This document shows, piece after piece, positions 21,271-30,489 of a stretch of 64,000 nt of DNA (its first letter is position 1; each line of letters begins with the position of its first letter). The stretch is from Blastobasis lacticolella (lineage: Eukaryota > Arthropoda > Insecta > Lepidoptera > Blastobasidae), in assembly GCA_905147135.1 (NCBI GenBank), contig LR990060.1:8510001-8574000 (forward strand). Direction: 5' to 3'. The translations under genes were made by a program, and so were the position numbers. The notes below the pieces were generated by a model, which was not told the origin of the DNA, did no database searches, and was given only the letters and a program-made list of their open reading frames with translations.

Positions 21271-22320
21271 GAGGAGGCTATAATTCTGCACTGGATTGGT
21301 ATGAGCAGTTGATACGATGTACATTGAACACAATAACTTATTCACAAGTGTCACTAACGTACCTGTAATTACATTCGACTAACGGGAACACCAATAAAAA
21401 AGTACGGGTACCTTTTTTGTGTAAGTTGTTACCTACCTATAGCTGTTAAACCTTCGTATAATCGTAAGTATTAATATTCTGTGGGATAATGTACGGTCGC
21501 GTTCATAAGTGCTTGAGCACTTTAAAATTCACATTCCTGAGTAACTGTTAAAAGGTTTTGTAGCATGTTGCATACTGTTCGAAAGGGAATAAAGTAAAAA
21601 ACATTAATAATTTTTAATTAATTCAAAATGGGTTGTAGTTATTTTTATATTACAATTCAAAATCACTTTTTCAGTTTTCCTTTTAAAAGTCACAACGGTT
21701 TTTACCTTGAAAAAGGTTTGCTTTTTCTTATGTAACCATACATTAATACTTACCAAACTAAAAATAAAAGTTCGAGTCTGTATTATCACAAAAAATATTT
21801 TGTTTAATTTATGGAAATACATTAAACCAATATTCATTCATTAAAATAAAAAAAAACATCTTCATTTAGCCAATTGTTTGAGAATGTATCTAATATATTG
21901 TATGTGGCAGTAGCTCGAAAAGTGGTAATGCACTTATGAGCGCGACTGTACGTACCTATTGCACCCGCATAATTATAGTAGTGCGTAGATATAACAAGCA
22001 GTGTTTCCACCTGTGTCCGCATGTCATATATCCAACAACACTCTTTAACTTCGAATTCATCTCAAGCACTCCAACCCAACTTCCCCAAAACTGTAACACA
22101 AACAGAAACACATACCATTAATACCCCATCCATCCAAGTGTTACCCCAACAGTGCAACTCCTGCAGGTAATTAAAATAAACTTCAGTGAGTGATGAATTG
22201 ATAAAGTTTCGCGAAGGTAATTTCACCGTGCAGTGGTACTACTATGTAACTCGGACGGTTTCGTTACGTTCTCGTGAAACTTTGGTCGTATTCGGTGGAC
22301 GCTTCGATTGACAACATGTT
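21271..22320. other. No recognised feature
   Basis: AT-rich. No open frame with a family signature. Confidence 0.35.
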
Positions 22321-22400
22321 TTTTTTTATTGTCTATAGGCTTGCATTTGACTGCAACTCACCTGATGGAAAGCGACGATGAGGTCGAAGATGTAGTATGC
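22321..22400 (-). repeat. Jockey-like 3' end scrap, minus strand
   Basis: A T-run followed by TAGGCTTGCATTTGACTGCA and ACTCACCTGATGG, the antisense of the CATCAGGTGAGATGGCGGTC-type tail. Confidence 0.4.
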
Positions 22401-22739
22401 ATGAATAGTAGATACCTATTCACTATTGATTTGAAGACCCCAAGGTTATACTTATCATAGGATGAGTTGGTCCATGGACCACAGTGTAAAGTGTGTCTCC
22501 ACTGCCACTCCTACTCTAGTTGTTAATGTCTGACCGAAAGTCAATTTCTGGCCGAAGCTAAATCCGATTAATCGGCTATCGCTCCAACCTTCGGCCAAAG
22601 CCGAAGCGAAACCGAAAGCTTAAAAGCTTAAGAAAGAACCGATCGGGAGCTACGATGCCACAGACAGACATACAGATACACAAAGCCACAAAGCCACAGA
22701 TACACACGTCAAACTTAAAACACTTCTAATTTTTCGTCG

Positions 22740-22990
22740 GATGATAAAAACAGGCACACGCTTGTTTGTCAATTAAGTAGTATAAATAAATCAATAATTC
22801 ACACAGCGCCATCTAGCAGTACAGTAAGCAAAGCTTGTGTTATGGGTGCCAGAAAACTGATAAACTACTTATATATTTTTAAATACATACTTATTATGTA
22901 TTCTTCACCCAGAAACGTAACAGAAATTTAAATTCATCATTTCAATTTCTGTCAGAACCCGGGAACTCTGCGTGGCAGACCGGCATAATA
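22740..22990 (-). repeat. tRNA-Gly-derived SINE (family S2), minus strand
   Basis: Reverse-strand head: TCTGCGTGGCAGACCGGCAT at 22967-22986 is antisense to the tRNA-Gly(GCC) anticodon arm. Then come TTCATCATTTCAATTTCTGT and the distal tail CACACAGCGCCATCTAGCAG, GTGCCAGAAAACTGATAAAC. The same order is seen at 44585-44795 and 55085-55245 (minus) and 37197-37460 (plus). Confidence 0.65.
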
Positions 22991-23439
22991 AATAAGACAA
23001 TTAACGTAAAATGGTCCCGAAAACGAAACGAAACCCATAAAGTTACGTAATAATCCTCGGACAGAGTTGGTGATGGCTACGTGGGGATTGTTAATACAGC
23101 CAGTTAGCTAAGCGAGCAGCATAGGCTTTAAAATATGTTGACTTTATACCCACTACGATTTATTTTGAGATCATAGGACAAATGTATTAAGGTACGCATA
23201 AAATATTTACAGTTATAATAAATATATACACTAATACCTACATCTTAAATACCAAAAATATACATTAATACAAATAAAATAATACCAAAAATTTAAAAAG
23301 TCGTGTAAATCGCTGCCCCACGGAATGGTGGCCAGAAAGCTGGCTGCGTTGCCTCGTTAAATAGCGATTCATAAATAATCATAGGATCATAGGCAATGTT
23401 AAAATCTTGTATTACAATTATAAATCCAAGTGTGGACCA
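22991..23439. other. No recognised feature
   Basis: AT-rich flank leading into the repeat that hosts the R1-like insertion. Confidence 0.35.
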
Positions 23440-23560
23440 GGCGCGACTTCGTTCGCGAGGCATCTTACCCCTATACTACCCTACCCCTACCCCTACCCCT
23501 ACCCCTACTTCTACCCTACCCTACATCTACCCAACAACTACTCTACACTTACCCTACACC
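23440..23560 (+). repeat. Left part of an older RTE-like repeat with a CCCCTA tract; insertion host
   Basis: Starts GGCGCGACTTCGTTCGCGAG. It then has a tract of (C)CCCTA units at 23469-23560, including four consecutive CCCCTA-type repeats. The continuation of this repeat is found on the other side of the R1-like insertion (29644-29830). An uninterrupted relative lies at 62118-62330 (CGGCGCGACTTCGTTTGCG...). Confidence 0.65.
23545..23560. repeat. Target-site duplication, left copy
   Basis: ACACTTACCCTACACC directly precedes the T20 run (the element's A tail). An identical 16 bp lies at 29628-29643, beyond the element's 5' end, and again at 33324-33339 in the duplicated segment. Confidence 0.9.
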
Positions 23561-23580
23561 TTTTTTTTTTTTTTTTTTTT

Positions 23581-23757
23581 ACGCGGGTAATGCATTACGC
23601 ACGATACCTTCCGTAGGGGGACGGAAGGCCTGTGTGGGACTCCCGACAGTATGCGGTGTACCCACTAAACCCCGCGGCGCTCCTGCTTCGCGTCAAGGAG
23701 GTGTCATGAGAGTAGCCGAAGCCTTGTCATCCACGACACCTCCAGCGACCGCCCGCC
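23581..23757 (-). other. 3' UTR of the R1-like element
   Basis: About 177 bp between the ORF2 stop and the A20 tail. No AATAAA immediately before the tail was noticed. In R1-clade elements the 3' UTR is what the reverse transcriptase recognises to start copying; that is family knowledge, not visible here. Confidence 0.75.
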
Positions 23758-24678
23758 TTACACGGCGGGCCCGTCATGCCCCCCTTGCGAGGGGCGGCTG
23801 GGAATAGGCGGATGCGCCGAACTATTCCCACTCGACGGAGGTGGAGGCCTGTGCAATGCAGGCGGAGGTGCCCCCGCACCTCCTGCCCGCTGGCCGCCAC
23901 CGGGAGCGAGAAGGGAGCGGTCGTAGAGCCGCCTTCTCACTCCTCTTCTGCGTCTGCGGAGCGGTGGCGCGAGAGGGTCATCTTCCCTCTCTCGCTCCGC
24001 TGCCTCCTTCTGCGAGATTATGTCCTCACAGAAGGCGGCCACAGCTCCCCAGGCCCTTTCACTTCCAAGCATGGCATTGATCACACCTGGAAGCGCAAGG
24101 TCTGGACCCACCACCGCATTCAGGACACGGCGTTGCTCCTCCCAGCCTATGCAGGCGTCGAGGGTGTGCTGCGCCGTGTCCTCCACCGCGCCACATTTGT
24201 GGCACAATGGGGTTCCCTCTCTACCGATTCGGTGCAGGAACGATCCGAAACATCCGCGTCCGGATAATATCTGCACCAAACGGTAAGAAAGGGAACCGTG
24301 CGGACGCTCGACCCAGTCCTCAATGACGGGACCGATAGCGTCGAGCGTTCGGCGCCCAAACTGCTCGTGAGCTATGTCCTCCTTCCAAAGGCGGAACATG
24401 GTCTCGCGAGCTTCAAGCCGTACGGCGTCACGCTCCTCCGGTGCCGGGCGTTCACCTTGCGCCCTCTGCGAGGCCGTCCATTCGTAGACGACCGTTGTGA
24501 CCCTGGCCTCCAGCTCCCACGGAGGAGTGCCCGCAATGGCGCACGCTGCGGCATACCCCACCGTGCGGTAAGCCCTCGCCACACGCTGTGCAATGGCCCG
24601 TTGGGGCCTGCGGAGAAGGGCCGCATTCTCCCTCTTATTAAGGGAGTCTGACCAGATAGGAGCTCCATACAGCGCCAT
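23758..24678 (-). CDS. R1-like ORF2, C-terminal part (after a frameshift)
   Basis: 306 codons counted from the first ATG, though that Met is internal to the original protein: the frame is open upstream to about 24720 and includes CRQLYAGILKS before MALYGAPIW. Signature blocks are RRPQRAIAQRVARAYRTV and AGTPPWELEA (residues 23-58), then a C-x2-C-x8-H-x4-C zinc knuckle at residues 159-176 (CHKCG...QHTLDAC). The latter is the C-terminal nucleic-acid-binding knuckle found in R1-clade ORF2. The last ~80 residues are basic then Pro/Gly-rich (RRRRRGVRRR, then PPPALHRPPPP). Relative to 24684-27035 it is in the frame expected after loss of one (or 3n+1) bases. Alone it has no start signal and would not be made. 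Confidence 0.9.
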   Translation of the reverse strand: MALYGAPIWSDSLNKRENAALLRRPQRAIAQRVARAYRTVGYAAACAIAGTPPWELEARVTTVVYEWTASQRAQGERPAPEERDAVRLEARETMFRLWKEDIAHEQFGRRTLDAIGPVIEDWVERPHGSLSYRLVQILSGRGCFGSFLHRIGREGTPLCHKCGAVEDTAQHTLDACIGWEEQRRVLNAVVGPDLALPGVINAMLGSERAWGAVAAFCEDIISQKEAAEREREDDPLAPPLRRRRRGVRRRLYDRSLLAPGGGQRAGGAGAPPPALHRPPPPSSGNSSAHPPIPSRPSQGGHDGPAV

Positions 24679-24683
24679 ACTTT

Positions 24684-27035
24684 TTAATATGCCAGCATAT
24701 AATTGGCGACACTTTGAGCTTGGTTAGGGAGGAGCCAGCTGAATGCATCTGCCGCCTTTAATAGCCGCGGCGACAGCGCGCTAAAGTGCTGACCAAACTG
24801 CCAACGACCATCCAATATAAGGCCCAAATGCTTCATTTGAGCCTTAACTTCAACCCTGACACCCCCGACCATGATGTGGGCGTCACGTGGTGCATGCTTC
24901 CGAGGACCGGGGAAGAAGAGGGCCTCGGTTTTCTCCAACGCGACCTTTAGACCCAGTAACTGGATCCTTCGCGCGACTAGAGTCCCACCCGCAGAGGCCA
25001 GCTGTGCTGCCTCTCGGTAGGTTTTACCCCGGGCCGTGACAAGGGTGTCATCCGCATAACAGAAGACATCCATGCCCGGTAAGAGATTTCCCCGGAGCAA
25101 CCAGTCATATCCGATGTTCCACAGGAGGGGCCCGAGAACCGATCCTTGTGGAACACCGGTTTCAACGACGTGACGCCGTAGCTGGCCGTTCTGGTCCACA
25201 AACAGGACTTCCCTATTACTGAGGTAGTCGCGCAACAGAGCCTGCAAATATGAAGGCACTCCGTGGAACTTTAGGGCCTCCAAGATAGTCGCGTGGGGGA
25301 TAGAGTTAAATGCGTTGGCTATATCAAAAGATACAGCCAACACACCCTCCCCCCTGGCCGCCGCGTCACGTGTCAGACTTTTGAGCCTGGTAAGGGCGTC
25401 GATCGTAGATCGACCCTCCCGAAATCCGAACTGGGCATCGGACAAATCCGGACCGGTTGTCGATAAGTGTTCCTTGAGGCGGGATACAACGATGCGCTCA
25501 AAGATTTTACCACCTTCATCAAGGAGCACTAGTGGGCGGTACCCTGATGGGGAGTCCGCCGGTCGCCCCTCCTTCCGGAGCAGGCACAATTTCCCCTCTT
25601 TCCACGGTTTCGGAAACCTTCCCGTCGCAAAACAGTTATCGAAGACGTCCCGAAATCTTAACTCCATATGTTTTGTGGCGATCGCCATCACACGCGCCGG
25701 AATGCCATCCGGCCCTGGCGCCGTCTTTTTGGCACGAAGGCAAATTGTCGCCGTACCGAACTCCTCCGCGGATACCGGATACACGTCACTCAGTGGAGGG
25801 ACACTTTCCTCAGTGAGGGTCATCCGCGGTGGGGTGAATTCAGTTCGGTCCGGGAACAGACCCCGGACCACTTCGTTTAGGAGATTTGGCTGAAGGGTCT
25901 CGGTTAATGGGGGACCAAATGGGCGTAACTTATTTCGTATTGCCTTGTATGGTCTCCCCCACGGATCGTTGTCCAGACCCTGCAACATCTCCTGTCTCGA
26001 GCGATCCTTTGCCTCCGCGATTGCCACCCTGAGAACACGCTTCGCCTCCTGGTAAGAGGCGTATAAACGATCTTCGTTTTGTTGGTCACGCTGGCGGCGA
26101 CGGCGGCTTCTTGTAAACGCCCTCCTGGATGTCACACAAATTGTACAGAGCTCCGCAATTTCCGCCGACCACCAATACACGGCCCGTCGCAGAAGGGGCC
26201 TTCCGGACCGAGGCATGCTGGCATTGCATACCTCGGTTAGGGCATCCCGTATCTGCATAGCAGCTTCGTCTACATCAGGACTAGCAGGTGCACCAAACCA
26301 GTCCTGGACGAACGCCGCTTCGTGGGCCATCTCCCGATCTAAATGGGTTAAAGCCCACCGGGGGAATGGTGACTGACTCGAGCGGGACCCACCCTGGGGG
26401 CGGGTGGAGACCTCAATCCGAATGTACCGATGGTCGGAAAGGGTTTCCACCAAATCGACTTCCCACTTTGTAACGCGGGCCGCCAACGCGGGGGTGGCGA
26501 ACGACATGTCCACCACTGACCCTCCTTGCCGCCTCACACACGTTTGAGTCGTCCCCCTATTCAGAAGGGACAGGGAAGTTGATGTCGCCCACAACTCCAG
26601 CAGACGCCCGCGCGCGTCCGTGATTGAGTCACCCCAGCGCCCGGACCTGGCATTCAGGTCACCAAGAACGGCGACCTGCCTCGACGACAAACGACCGATG
26701 ACACCTGACAATTCCTGGAGGAAATCATCGAATTCCGCCAGAGAGCGGTTAGGGGAGAAATAAACTCCCACAAGCGAGATCTCCCCCCACACAGCGGCTA
26801 CGTATCCATGTCCCCTCTCATTGACTGAGAGTAGTGGGGAATCCGTGGATAGCCGCGGAACAATGGCCACCAGGCCGTCTCTGTCACCCTCCCAGGTGGG
26901 AGGTACAGAATATGGCTCGGCAACTACTGCAATCCCTGCAGACCATTCCGCCATAACCTGAAACATTAAGTCTTGGGCTGCCCTGCAATGGTTTAGATTG
27001 CCCTGCAATATTGTGCGTTGCCCAATTTGTGACAT
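24684..27035 (-). CDS. R1-like ORF2, endonuclease and reverse transcriptase part
   Basis: 783 codons. The endonuclease occupies about residues 8-210: N13/N15 (GNLNHCRAAQD), catalytic Glu40 (VVAEPY), D126 and N128 (LGDLNARSGRWGD), and S200-D201-H202 (LSDHRYIRIEV). The full catalytic set is present. The RT follows with GFREGRSTIDAL, motif A FDIANAF, motif B GVPQGSVLGPLLWN and motif C YADD at 660-663 (FCYADDTLV), then KTEALFFPG. It nicks target DNA and reverse-transcribes the element's RNA at the nick. The start ATG overlaps the ORF1 stop (TAATG), which points to stop-restart translation. After SWLLPN the sequence loses the family pattern and stops 11 residues later, because of a frameshift at about 24702-24720. 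Catalytic residues look intact, so damage appears limited to loss of the C-terminal region. Confidence 0.93.
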   Translation of the reverse strand: MSQIGQRTILQGNLNHCRAAQDLMFQVMAEWSAGIAVVAEPYSVPPTWEGDRDGLVAIVPRLSTDSPLLSVNERGHGYVAAVWGEISLVGVYFSPNRSLAEFDDFLQELSGVIGRLSSRQVAVLGDLNARSGRWGDSITDARGRLLELWATSTSLSLLNRGTTQTCVRRQGGSVVDMSFATPALAARVTKWEVDLVETLSDHRYIRIEVSTRPQGGSRSSQSPFPRWALTHLDREMAHEAAFVQDWFGAPASPDVDEAAMQIRDALTEVCNASMPRSGRPLLRRAVYWWSAEIAELCTICVTSRRAFTRSRRRRQRDQQNEDRLYASYQEAKRVLRVAIAEAKDRSRQEMLQGLDNDPWGRPYKAIRNKLRPFGPPLTETLQPNLLNEVVRGLFPDRTEFTPPRMTLTEESVPPLSDVYPVSAEEFGTATICLRAKKTAPGPDGIPARVMAIATKHMELRFRDVFDNCFATGRFPKPWKEGKLCLLRKEGRPADSPSGYRPLVLLDEGGKIFERIVVSRLKEHLSTTGPDLSDAQFGFREGRSTIDALTRLKSLTRDAAARGEGVLAVSFDIANAFNSIPHATILEALKFHGVPSYLQALLRDYLSNREVLFVDQNGQLRRHVVETGVPQGSVLGPLLWNIGYDWLLRGNLLPGMDVFCYADDTLVTARGKTYREAAQLASAGGTLVARRIQLLGLKVALEKTEALFFPGPRKHAPRDAHIMVGGVRVEVKAQMKHLGLILDGRWQFGQHFSALSPRLLKAADAFSWLLPNQAQSVANYMLAY

Positions 27036-27037
27036 TA
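27033..27037 (-). promoter_or_regulatory. TAATG stop-start overlap between ORF1 and ORF2
   Basis: On the minus strand GAG-TAATG-TCACAA places the ORF1 stop TAA on the same A as the ORF2 ATG. In the silkworm SART1 element the same UAAUG arrangement is known to drive translational coupling of the two ORFs. Function here is inferred from that precedent. Confidence 0.8.
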
Positions 27038-29284
27038 CTCGGACATATTATTGTTACCCTCCAAGTTGCTCGGGCGTGACCCGACAGCGGCAGTGGTAGC
27101 AGGCCTCGTTATTGGCTGCATCTTTCCCTTCTTTGTGGGGGGATTACATTTTATCCCCCCCATAACGTGACCCGCGGGCCGTCCACTCGCCGCGCACACC
27201 GCGCAGCGCGGCGTTTCACTGCAGGAGACTGACTTGTGACCCGCTTTTCCGCAGCGGAAACAAAGCTCCGCCCTGTCTTCTTTCGAAGGGCAGCGTGCTC
27301 CGGTATGCCCGACAGCATAACATCGGAAGCAGCGTAATGGCTGCTCCTGAAGAGCCCGGATGACACCAGTGCTAAGACCAACTAGTAGCCGCCCCTTTGT
27401 GAGGACGGCTTTTGCGGCCGCGACGGCGCATTGTATACGAACCGTGCCCAATCCGCCGTGGCCTCGTCGGACCTCCCCAGTTTTTATCTCCTCTACGTTA
27501 CAGCCGACGGCTTTCGCGACCGCGGCGGCCACTTCGTCCTTAGTAACCGAGTCATCCAATTCGGAGATTGCCAAGGACACAGTCTTTTGCGGCCTCGTCA
27601 CCTTGGCCATATCGGAGACAGCTTCTCGGAGCTTTGCCGCAAAAGAGTCGGCATGCTGCTCCCGTTCCGCTCCAGGGAACTCGAAGATTCGAGCCCCAGT
27701 TTGGGTTTGCCTACATTTCACATCGGTTATACCGAGGGCCTCGGGCTTCACCGACTCCCGAGCCTTTGTTAATACCGCCTCATAAGTCACGCCTCTCCCT
27801 GCGGCCTCCGGCGTAATAGTCACAATGACTGCCGCAGACTTGGGTGGCGCCATCTTCTTAACCTTTTCGGTCGGGGATGTGGCTGCCTTACTCTTCTTGT
27901 AGCCCTTGGCAGGCGACTTAGAAGTCGATGGCTTTAGGGCCGATGAGGAGGCTCCAGTCGCCTTCCTTTTCCCTTTCTTTCCTTTTTTGCCCACGGCAGT
28001 CCACCCATCATTGGCGGCAGTAGTCGAAGGTAGCATAGTATCCGCCTCCGGCAGGGCCTGAGAGGATGACGGCAGATCGGTGGACTCGTTCGCCTTTGAT
28101 GGGCCCGGTTTAGACGGGCCAACTACGACCTTGGGAGTGGGTGCGGGGGGCAATGCTCCCGGCGCCTTGGCTCCTTTACCCGACGCAGGTTTGGGGACTG
28201 ACGACGTTAATCCTCTGGTCTTTGCACCTTTACCTTTGGTGGGTTTCGGTGTCTCCACCACCAAGGCCTCGGCAGCCTCGGCAGCCTTCCTTTTGTCCGC
28301 CGCGAGTGGAGGACGTAATATTTTAGCCGGTAACAGTCGATCCTCAATTCCGTCAAATAAAGCTCTCGTGAATGCCCTTTCCTCCATAGTGACCTTTCGG
28401 ATGATTGCCTCAAAGTCCATGGGGCCCAAATCGGGCTGAGAGACTTGCAACACCGACGGAACAACCTCCATCGCTGTAGTAGCTGTTGAGGTTGCGGTTG
28501 CTGAAAGTGAGCCGGCCGAAACGGGGAGCTGCGCCTTTATTTCGGCGATATCCTTCTTTAGCTTCTCCACCTCGGCCTGCAGGCGATCATTGGTCGCTTG
28601 CAGCCGCTGTGTCTCCTCAGAGACCGACCTTTTACTGAGCTCTAAGCATATCTCTTTAAGAGAGCCGGCCTTATTTTTTAACGCCTTCTGCAAGGTGCCC
28701 TTCAATCGGTTCGACTTTGCGGCAATTTCAATTATTGTCTCTGAGTCAGCCTTGATCATCGCCTCTAGCTCGGGGATGGTCTTATCTTCATAGTTCTCGA
28801 AGAGAGAAACGCCATATCCGTGCTGGACGCGAGCAGCACGTTCTTTCGCTGCTATTCGCTCCTCGAGTTCCAGCGCATAATCCTCTCTCTGGAGCTGGTT
28901 AAGGTCTTGCTGGGCCTTTGCCAACCCCACGGAGTGCCCCGTAGTTGGTTTACGGCCACGTTTGGGCGCTGCCTTAGTCGCCGCCTTAACCTGTTTGATT
29001 GAAGGGGTCTCCGAACTAGAGTCCCCCTTGGTCGCGCGAGTGCGTTTGCGCAGATACTTTGCGCGTTCGCCTGCGCCAGCAATGGACGAAGTATCCGTTA
29101 ATGTTGACGCATCCGTATCGGACCCGCCAAGATCTTCCCATCGAAAGAAGCGGCTGCCTGAAGCAACCGGAGCCGAAGCAACTTCTAAAGATACCCGAGT
29201 GCTAGCACTGGGGTGTAAAAACTCCGCATCAGAAACAGAGTCCTGGGACGGCTCCAGCGGGCGTTCCCGCCCGGCGTCCGTCAT
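27035..29284 (-). CDS. R1-like ORF1 (Gag-like nucleic-acid-binding protein)
   Basis: 749 codons. ORF1 proteins of R1-clade elements package element RNA and carry the complex to the target site. Visible parts: a Ser/Thr-rich acidic N-terminus (1-100); a Lys/Arg-rich patch with AKYLRKRTRATKGD near 77-90 and APKRGRKPTTG near 107-117; a long charged helix with heptad-like leucines (LQATNDRLQAEVEKLKKDI) indicating a coiled coil; a low-complexity Lys/Pro/Ala region with KKGKKGKRKA; and near the end three zinc knuckles. Those are CFRCYAVGHTGARC (652-665), CFRCGKAGHKSVSC (675-688) and a variant C-x2-C-x8-H-x6-C (694-713). No frameshift or premature stop is seen. The stop TAA overlaps the ORF2 ATG. 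The first 737 or so codons are duplicated at 30767-32980. Confidence 0.93.
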   Translation of the reverse strand: MTDAGRERPLEPSQDSVSDAEFLHPSASTRVSLEVASAPVASGSRFFRWEDLGGSDTDASTLTDTSSIAGAGERAKYLRKRTRATKGDSSSETPSIKQVKAATKAAPKRGRKPTTGHSVGLAKAQQDLNQLQREDYALELEERIAAKERAARVQHGYGVSLFENYEDKTIPELEAMIKADSETIIEIAAKSNRLKGTLQKALKNKAGSLKEICLELSKRSVSEETQRLQATNDRLQAEVEKLKKDIAEIKAQLPVSAGSLSATATSTATTAMEVVPSVLQVSQPDLGPMDFEAIIRKVTMEERAFTRALFDGIEDRLLPAKILRPPLAADKRKAAEAAEALVVETPKPTKGKGAKTRGLTSSVPKPASGKGAKAPGALPPAPTPKVVVGPSKPGPSKANESTDLPSSSQALPEADTMLPSTTAANDGWTAVGKKGKKGKRKATGASSSALKPSTSKSPAKGYKKSKAATSPTEKVKKMAPPKSAAVIVTITPEAAGRGVTYEAVLTKARESVKPEALGITDVKCRQTQTGARIFEFPGAEREQHADSFAAKLREAVSDMAKVTRPQKTVSLAISELDDSVTKDEVAAAVAKAVGCNVEEIKTGEVRRGHGGLGTVRIQCAVAAAKAVLTKGRLLVGLSTGVIRALQEQPLRCFRCYAVGHTGARCPSKEDRAELCFRCGKAGHKSVSCSETPRCAVCAASGRPAGHVMGGIKCNPPTKKGKMQPITRPATTAAVGSRPSNLEGNNNMSE

Positions 29285-29627
29285 CTTCCAGAAACGGTCA
29301 ATGCCAGATCAAAAATACACACAAGGTGACCACAAACACAAACACCCAATGCACACCAGAGCAGCAATCGCCAGCGAAAACCCGCTCAACCTGAACCTGG
29401 AGAGCCCTCAACAGGGAGCATGGGTAGACACCGGAAAAAGCAGAAAATAATGTTTGGATATAAATGACACCTTGATTGCCCCACGTATGCGCATACGCGT
29501 TCGGTCACCCAACCTGCCACTGCGTTACCGCGCACAGGAAGGGGTCCAGGGGAGACGACGTGGACGTAGCGTATGCACCGTGTAATCGCACCTAAAACGT
29601 ACCGAAAACACTCATGGGGCCTCCCCC
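29285..29627 (-). promoter_or_regulatory. 5' UTR and presumed internal promoter of the R1-like element
   Basis: 343 bp from the 5' end (GGGGGAGGCCCCATGAGTG) to the ORF1 ATG. Full-length non-LTR elements carry their promoter inside this region. No TATA box is obvious, as is usual for such promoters. Present a second time at 32981-33323. Confidence 0.6.
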
Positions 29628-29643
29628 ACACTTACCCTACACC
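29628..29643. repeat. Target-site duplication, right copy
   Basis: ACACTTACCCTACACC, identical to 23545-23560, directly outside the element's 5' terminal G-run. It fixes the 5' boundary and shows the element is full length at its 5' end. Confidence 0.9.
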
Positions 29644-29830
29644 TACTTTATCCTTCCTATCCTTTTTTTCTTCCTTATAAACTTTCCACTTGAGCTATTC
29701 TATTTATTGCTGAAAACCGCATTAAAATCGGTTGCTTAGGTTTGAAGATCTAAGCGCAAAGAGATACACAGGGACAGACGGCAGGAAGGGACTTTGTTTT
29801 ATACTATGTATAGATATCTATAGATTGTAA
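29644..29830 (+). repeat. Right part of the RTE-like repeat that hosts the insertion
   Basis: Continues from the left part: TACTTTATCCTTCCTATCC, TTGCTGAAAACCGCATTAAA, ATCGGTTGCTTAGGTTTGAA, GACAGACGGCAGGAAGGGAC and TTTATACTATGTATAGA. It aligns in order with the uninterrupted copy at 62118-62330. A second copy lies at 33340-33526. Confidence 0.65.
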
Positions 29831-29916
29831 TTTATGACAATATCTATACCATAGATAAGCTATAATACTTACCTAATAACTCAATTAGAGGCACTCGTTA
29901 TAACTCAATTGGATGC

Positions 29917-30025
29917 CCTCAAGGCTAGAGTGAATAGGCTGTTCCAAGACGGGCATGCTCCATCTTCGGCCGCAGCGTCACTTACTAACAGGTGAGATGG
30001 CGGTCAAATGCCTGTGTTCAATAAT
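29917..30025 (+). repeat. CR1/Jockey-like 3' end fragment with A tail
   Basis: GGCTAGAGTGAATAGGCTGT, TCCATCTTCGGCCGCAGCGT, CACTTACTAACAGGTGAGAT, then an A run near 30029-30036. Same family as 17389-17520. Duplicated at 33613-33721. Confidence 0.5.
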
Positions 30026-30289
30026 ATATAAAAAAAACTGGAAATCAGCGTCACACCAAAACAAAACAAGCCTTGACTAAAACATTTAGACTTTTTAACT
30101 TTTAGCACGATACAATAATTTCGGTAGCCAATAAAATACGAAAGTTATTTATGTGCTGTTCCTAATACAAGAACTTGAAGAAAAATTACTAAAAGTTTAA
30201 ATTTTCAGACTTCCCAACACACACAAAAAACTAATAAAGTCTGAATTTTGAATTATATAAGTAAAATGACAAAACACTGTTCGATTTTC

Positions 30290-30450
30290 ATCATCATCAT
30301 CCAGAAGACGCCCACTGCTCGGCATACGCTTCCCCAGAGTTCTCTACAAAGGCGGGTCCTGTACTTTCTGCGATCCTTACCAGGTCGTCGGTCCACCTTG
30401 TAGGAGGCCTACCCACGCTGCGTCTTCCGGTACGTGGTCGCCACTCGAGT
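30290..30450 (-). pseudogene. RTE-like RT C-terminal fragment, minus strand
   Basis: (CAT)n then CCAGAAGACGCCCACTGCTC, CTACAAAGGCGGGTCCTGTA, CTTACCAGGTCGTCGGTCCA, CACGCTGCGTCTTCCGGTAC. Antisense to the EWRPRTGRRSVGRPP...DDLVKI segment. Duplicated at 33986-34146. Confidence 0.6.
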
Positions 30451-30489
30451 TAGATTTTAGTAACTATTAATACTGTACTAATTACCGGT

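Larger units (their letters stand above)
23561..29627 (-). mobile_element. R1-clade non-LTR retrotransposon, near full length (~6.07 kb)
   Basis: Minus-strand order: 5' UTR (29627-29285), ORF1 (29284-27035), ORF2 (27035 to about 23758, with one frameshift), 3' UTR (23757-23581), A20 tail (23580-23561), all flanked by a 16-bp target duplication. ORF2 with an N-terminal apurinic-like endonuclease, RT and C-terminal CCHC, and ORF1 with three zinc knuckles, define the R1 clade (R1, TRAS, SART and relatives). The TAATG overlap of ORF1 and ORF2 is the arrangement known for SART1. The 5' end begins GGGGGAGGCCCC. It is much more GC-rich than its surroundings. Retrotransposition in its present form is unlikely because ORF2 is broken. 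Family-level naming needs a phylogeny. Confidence 0.92.

Noticed and set aside
23469..23530. Genuine telomere or subtelomere
   Set aside because: The units are CCCCTA/CCCTA, not the insect CCTAA. The tract is under 100 bp and lies inside a dispersed repeat with ordinary flanks, so it is only telomere-like.
24678..24700. Programmed frameshift in ORF2
   Set aside because: No slippery heptamer before the overlap and no precedent in the clade. The spacing between conserved blocks suggests a small deletion instead.
25315..28439. Long + strand open frames opposite ORF1 and ORF2 (up to 192 codons)
   Set aside because: They lie antisense to the well-supported retrotransposon ORFs and owe their length to its high GC content. 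No domain signatures.
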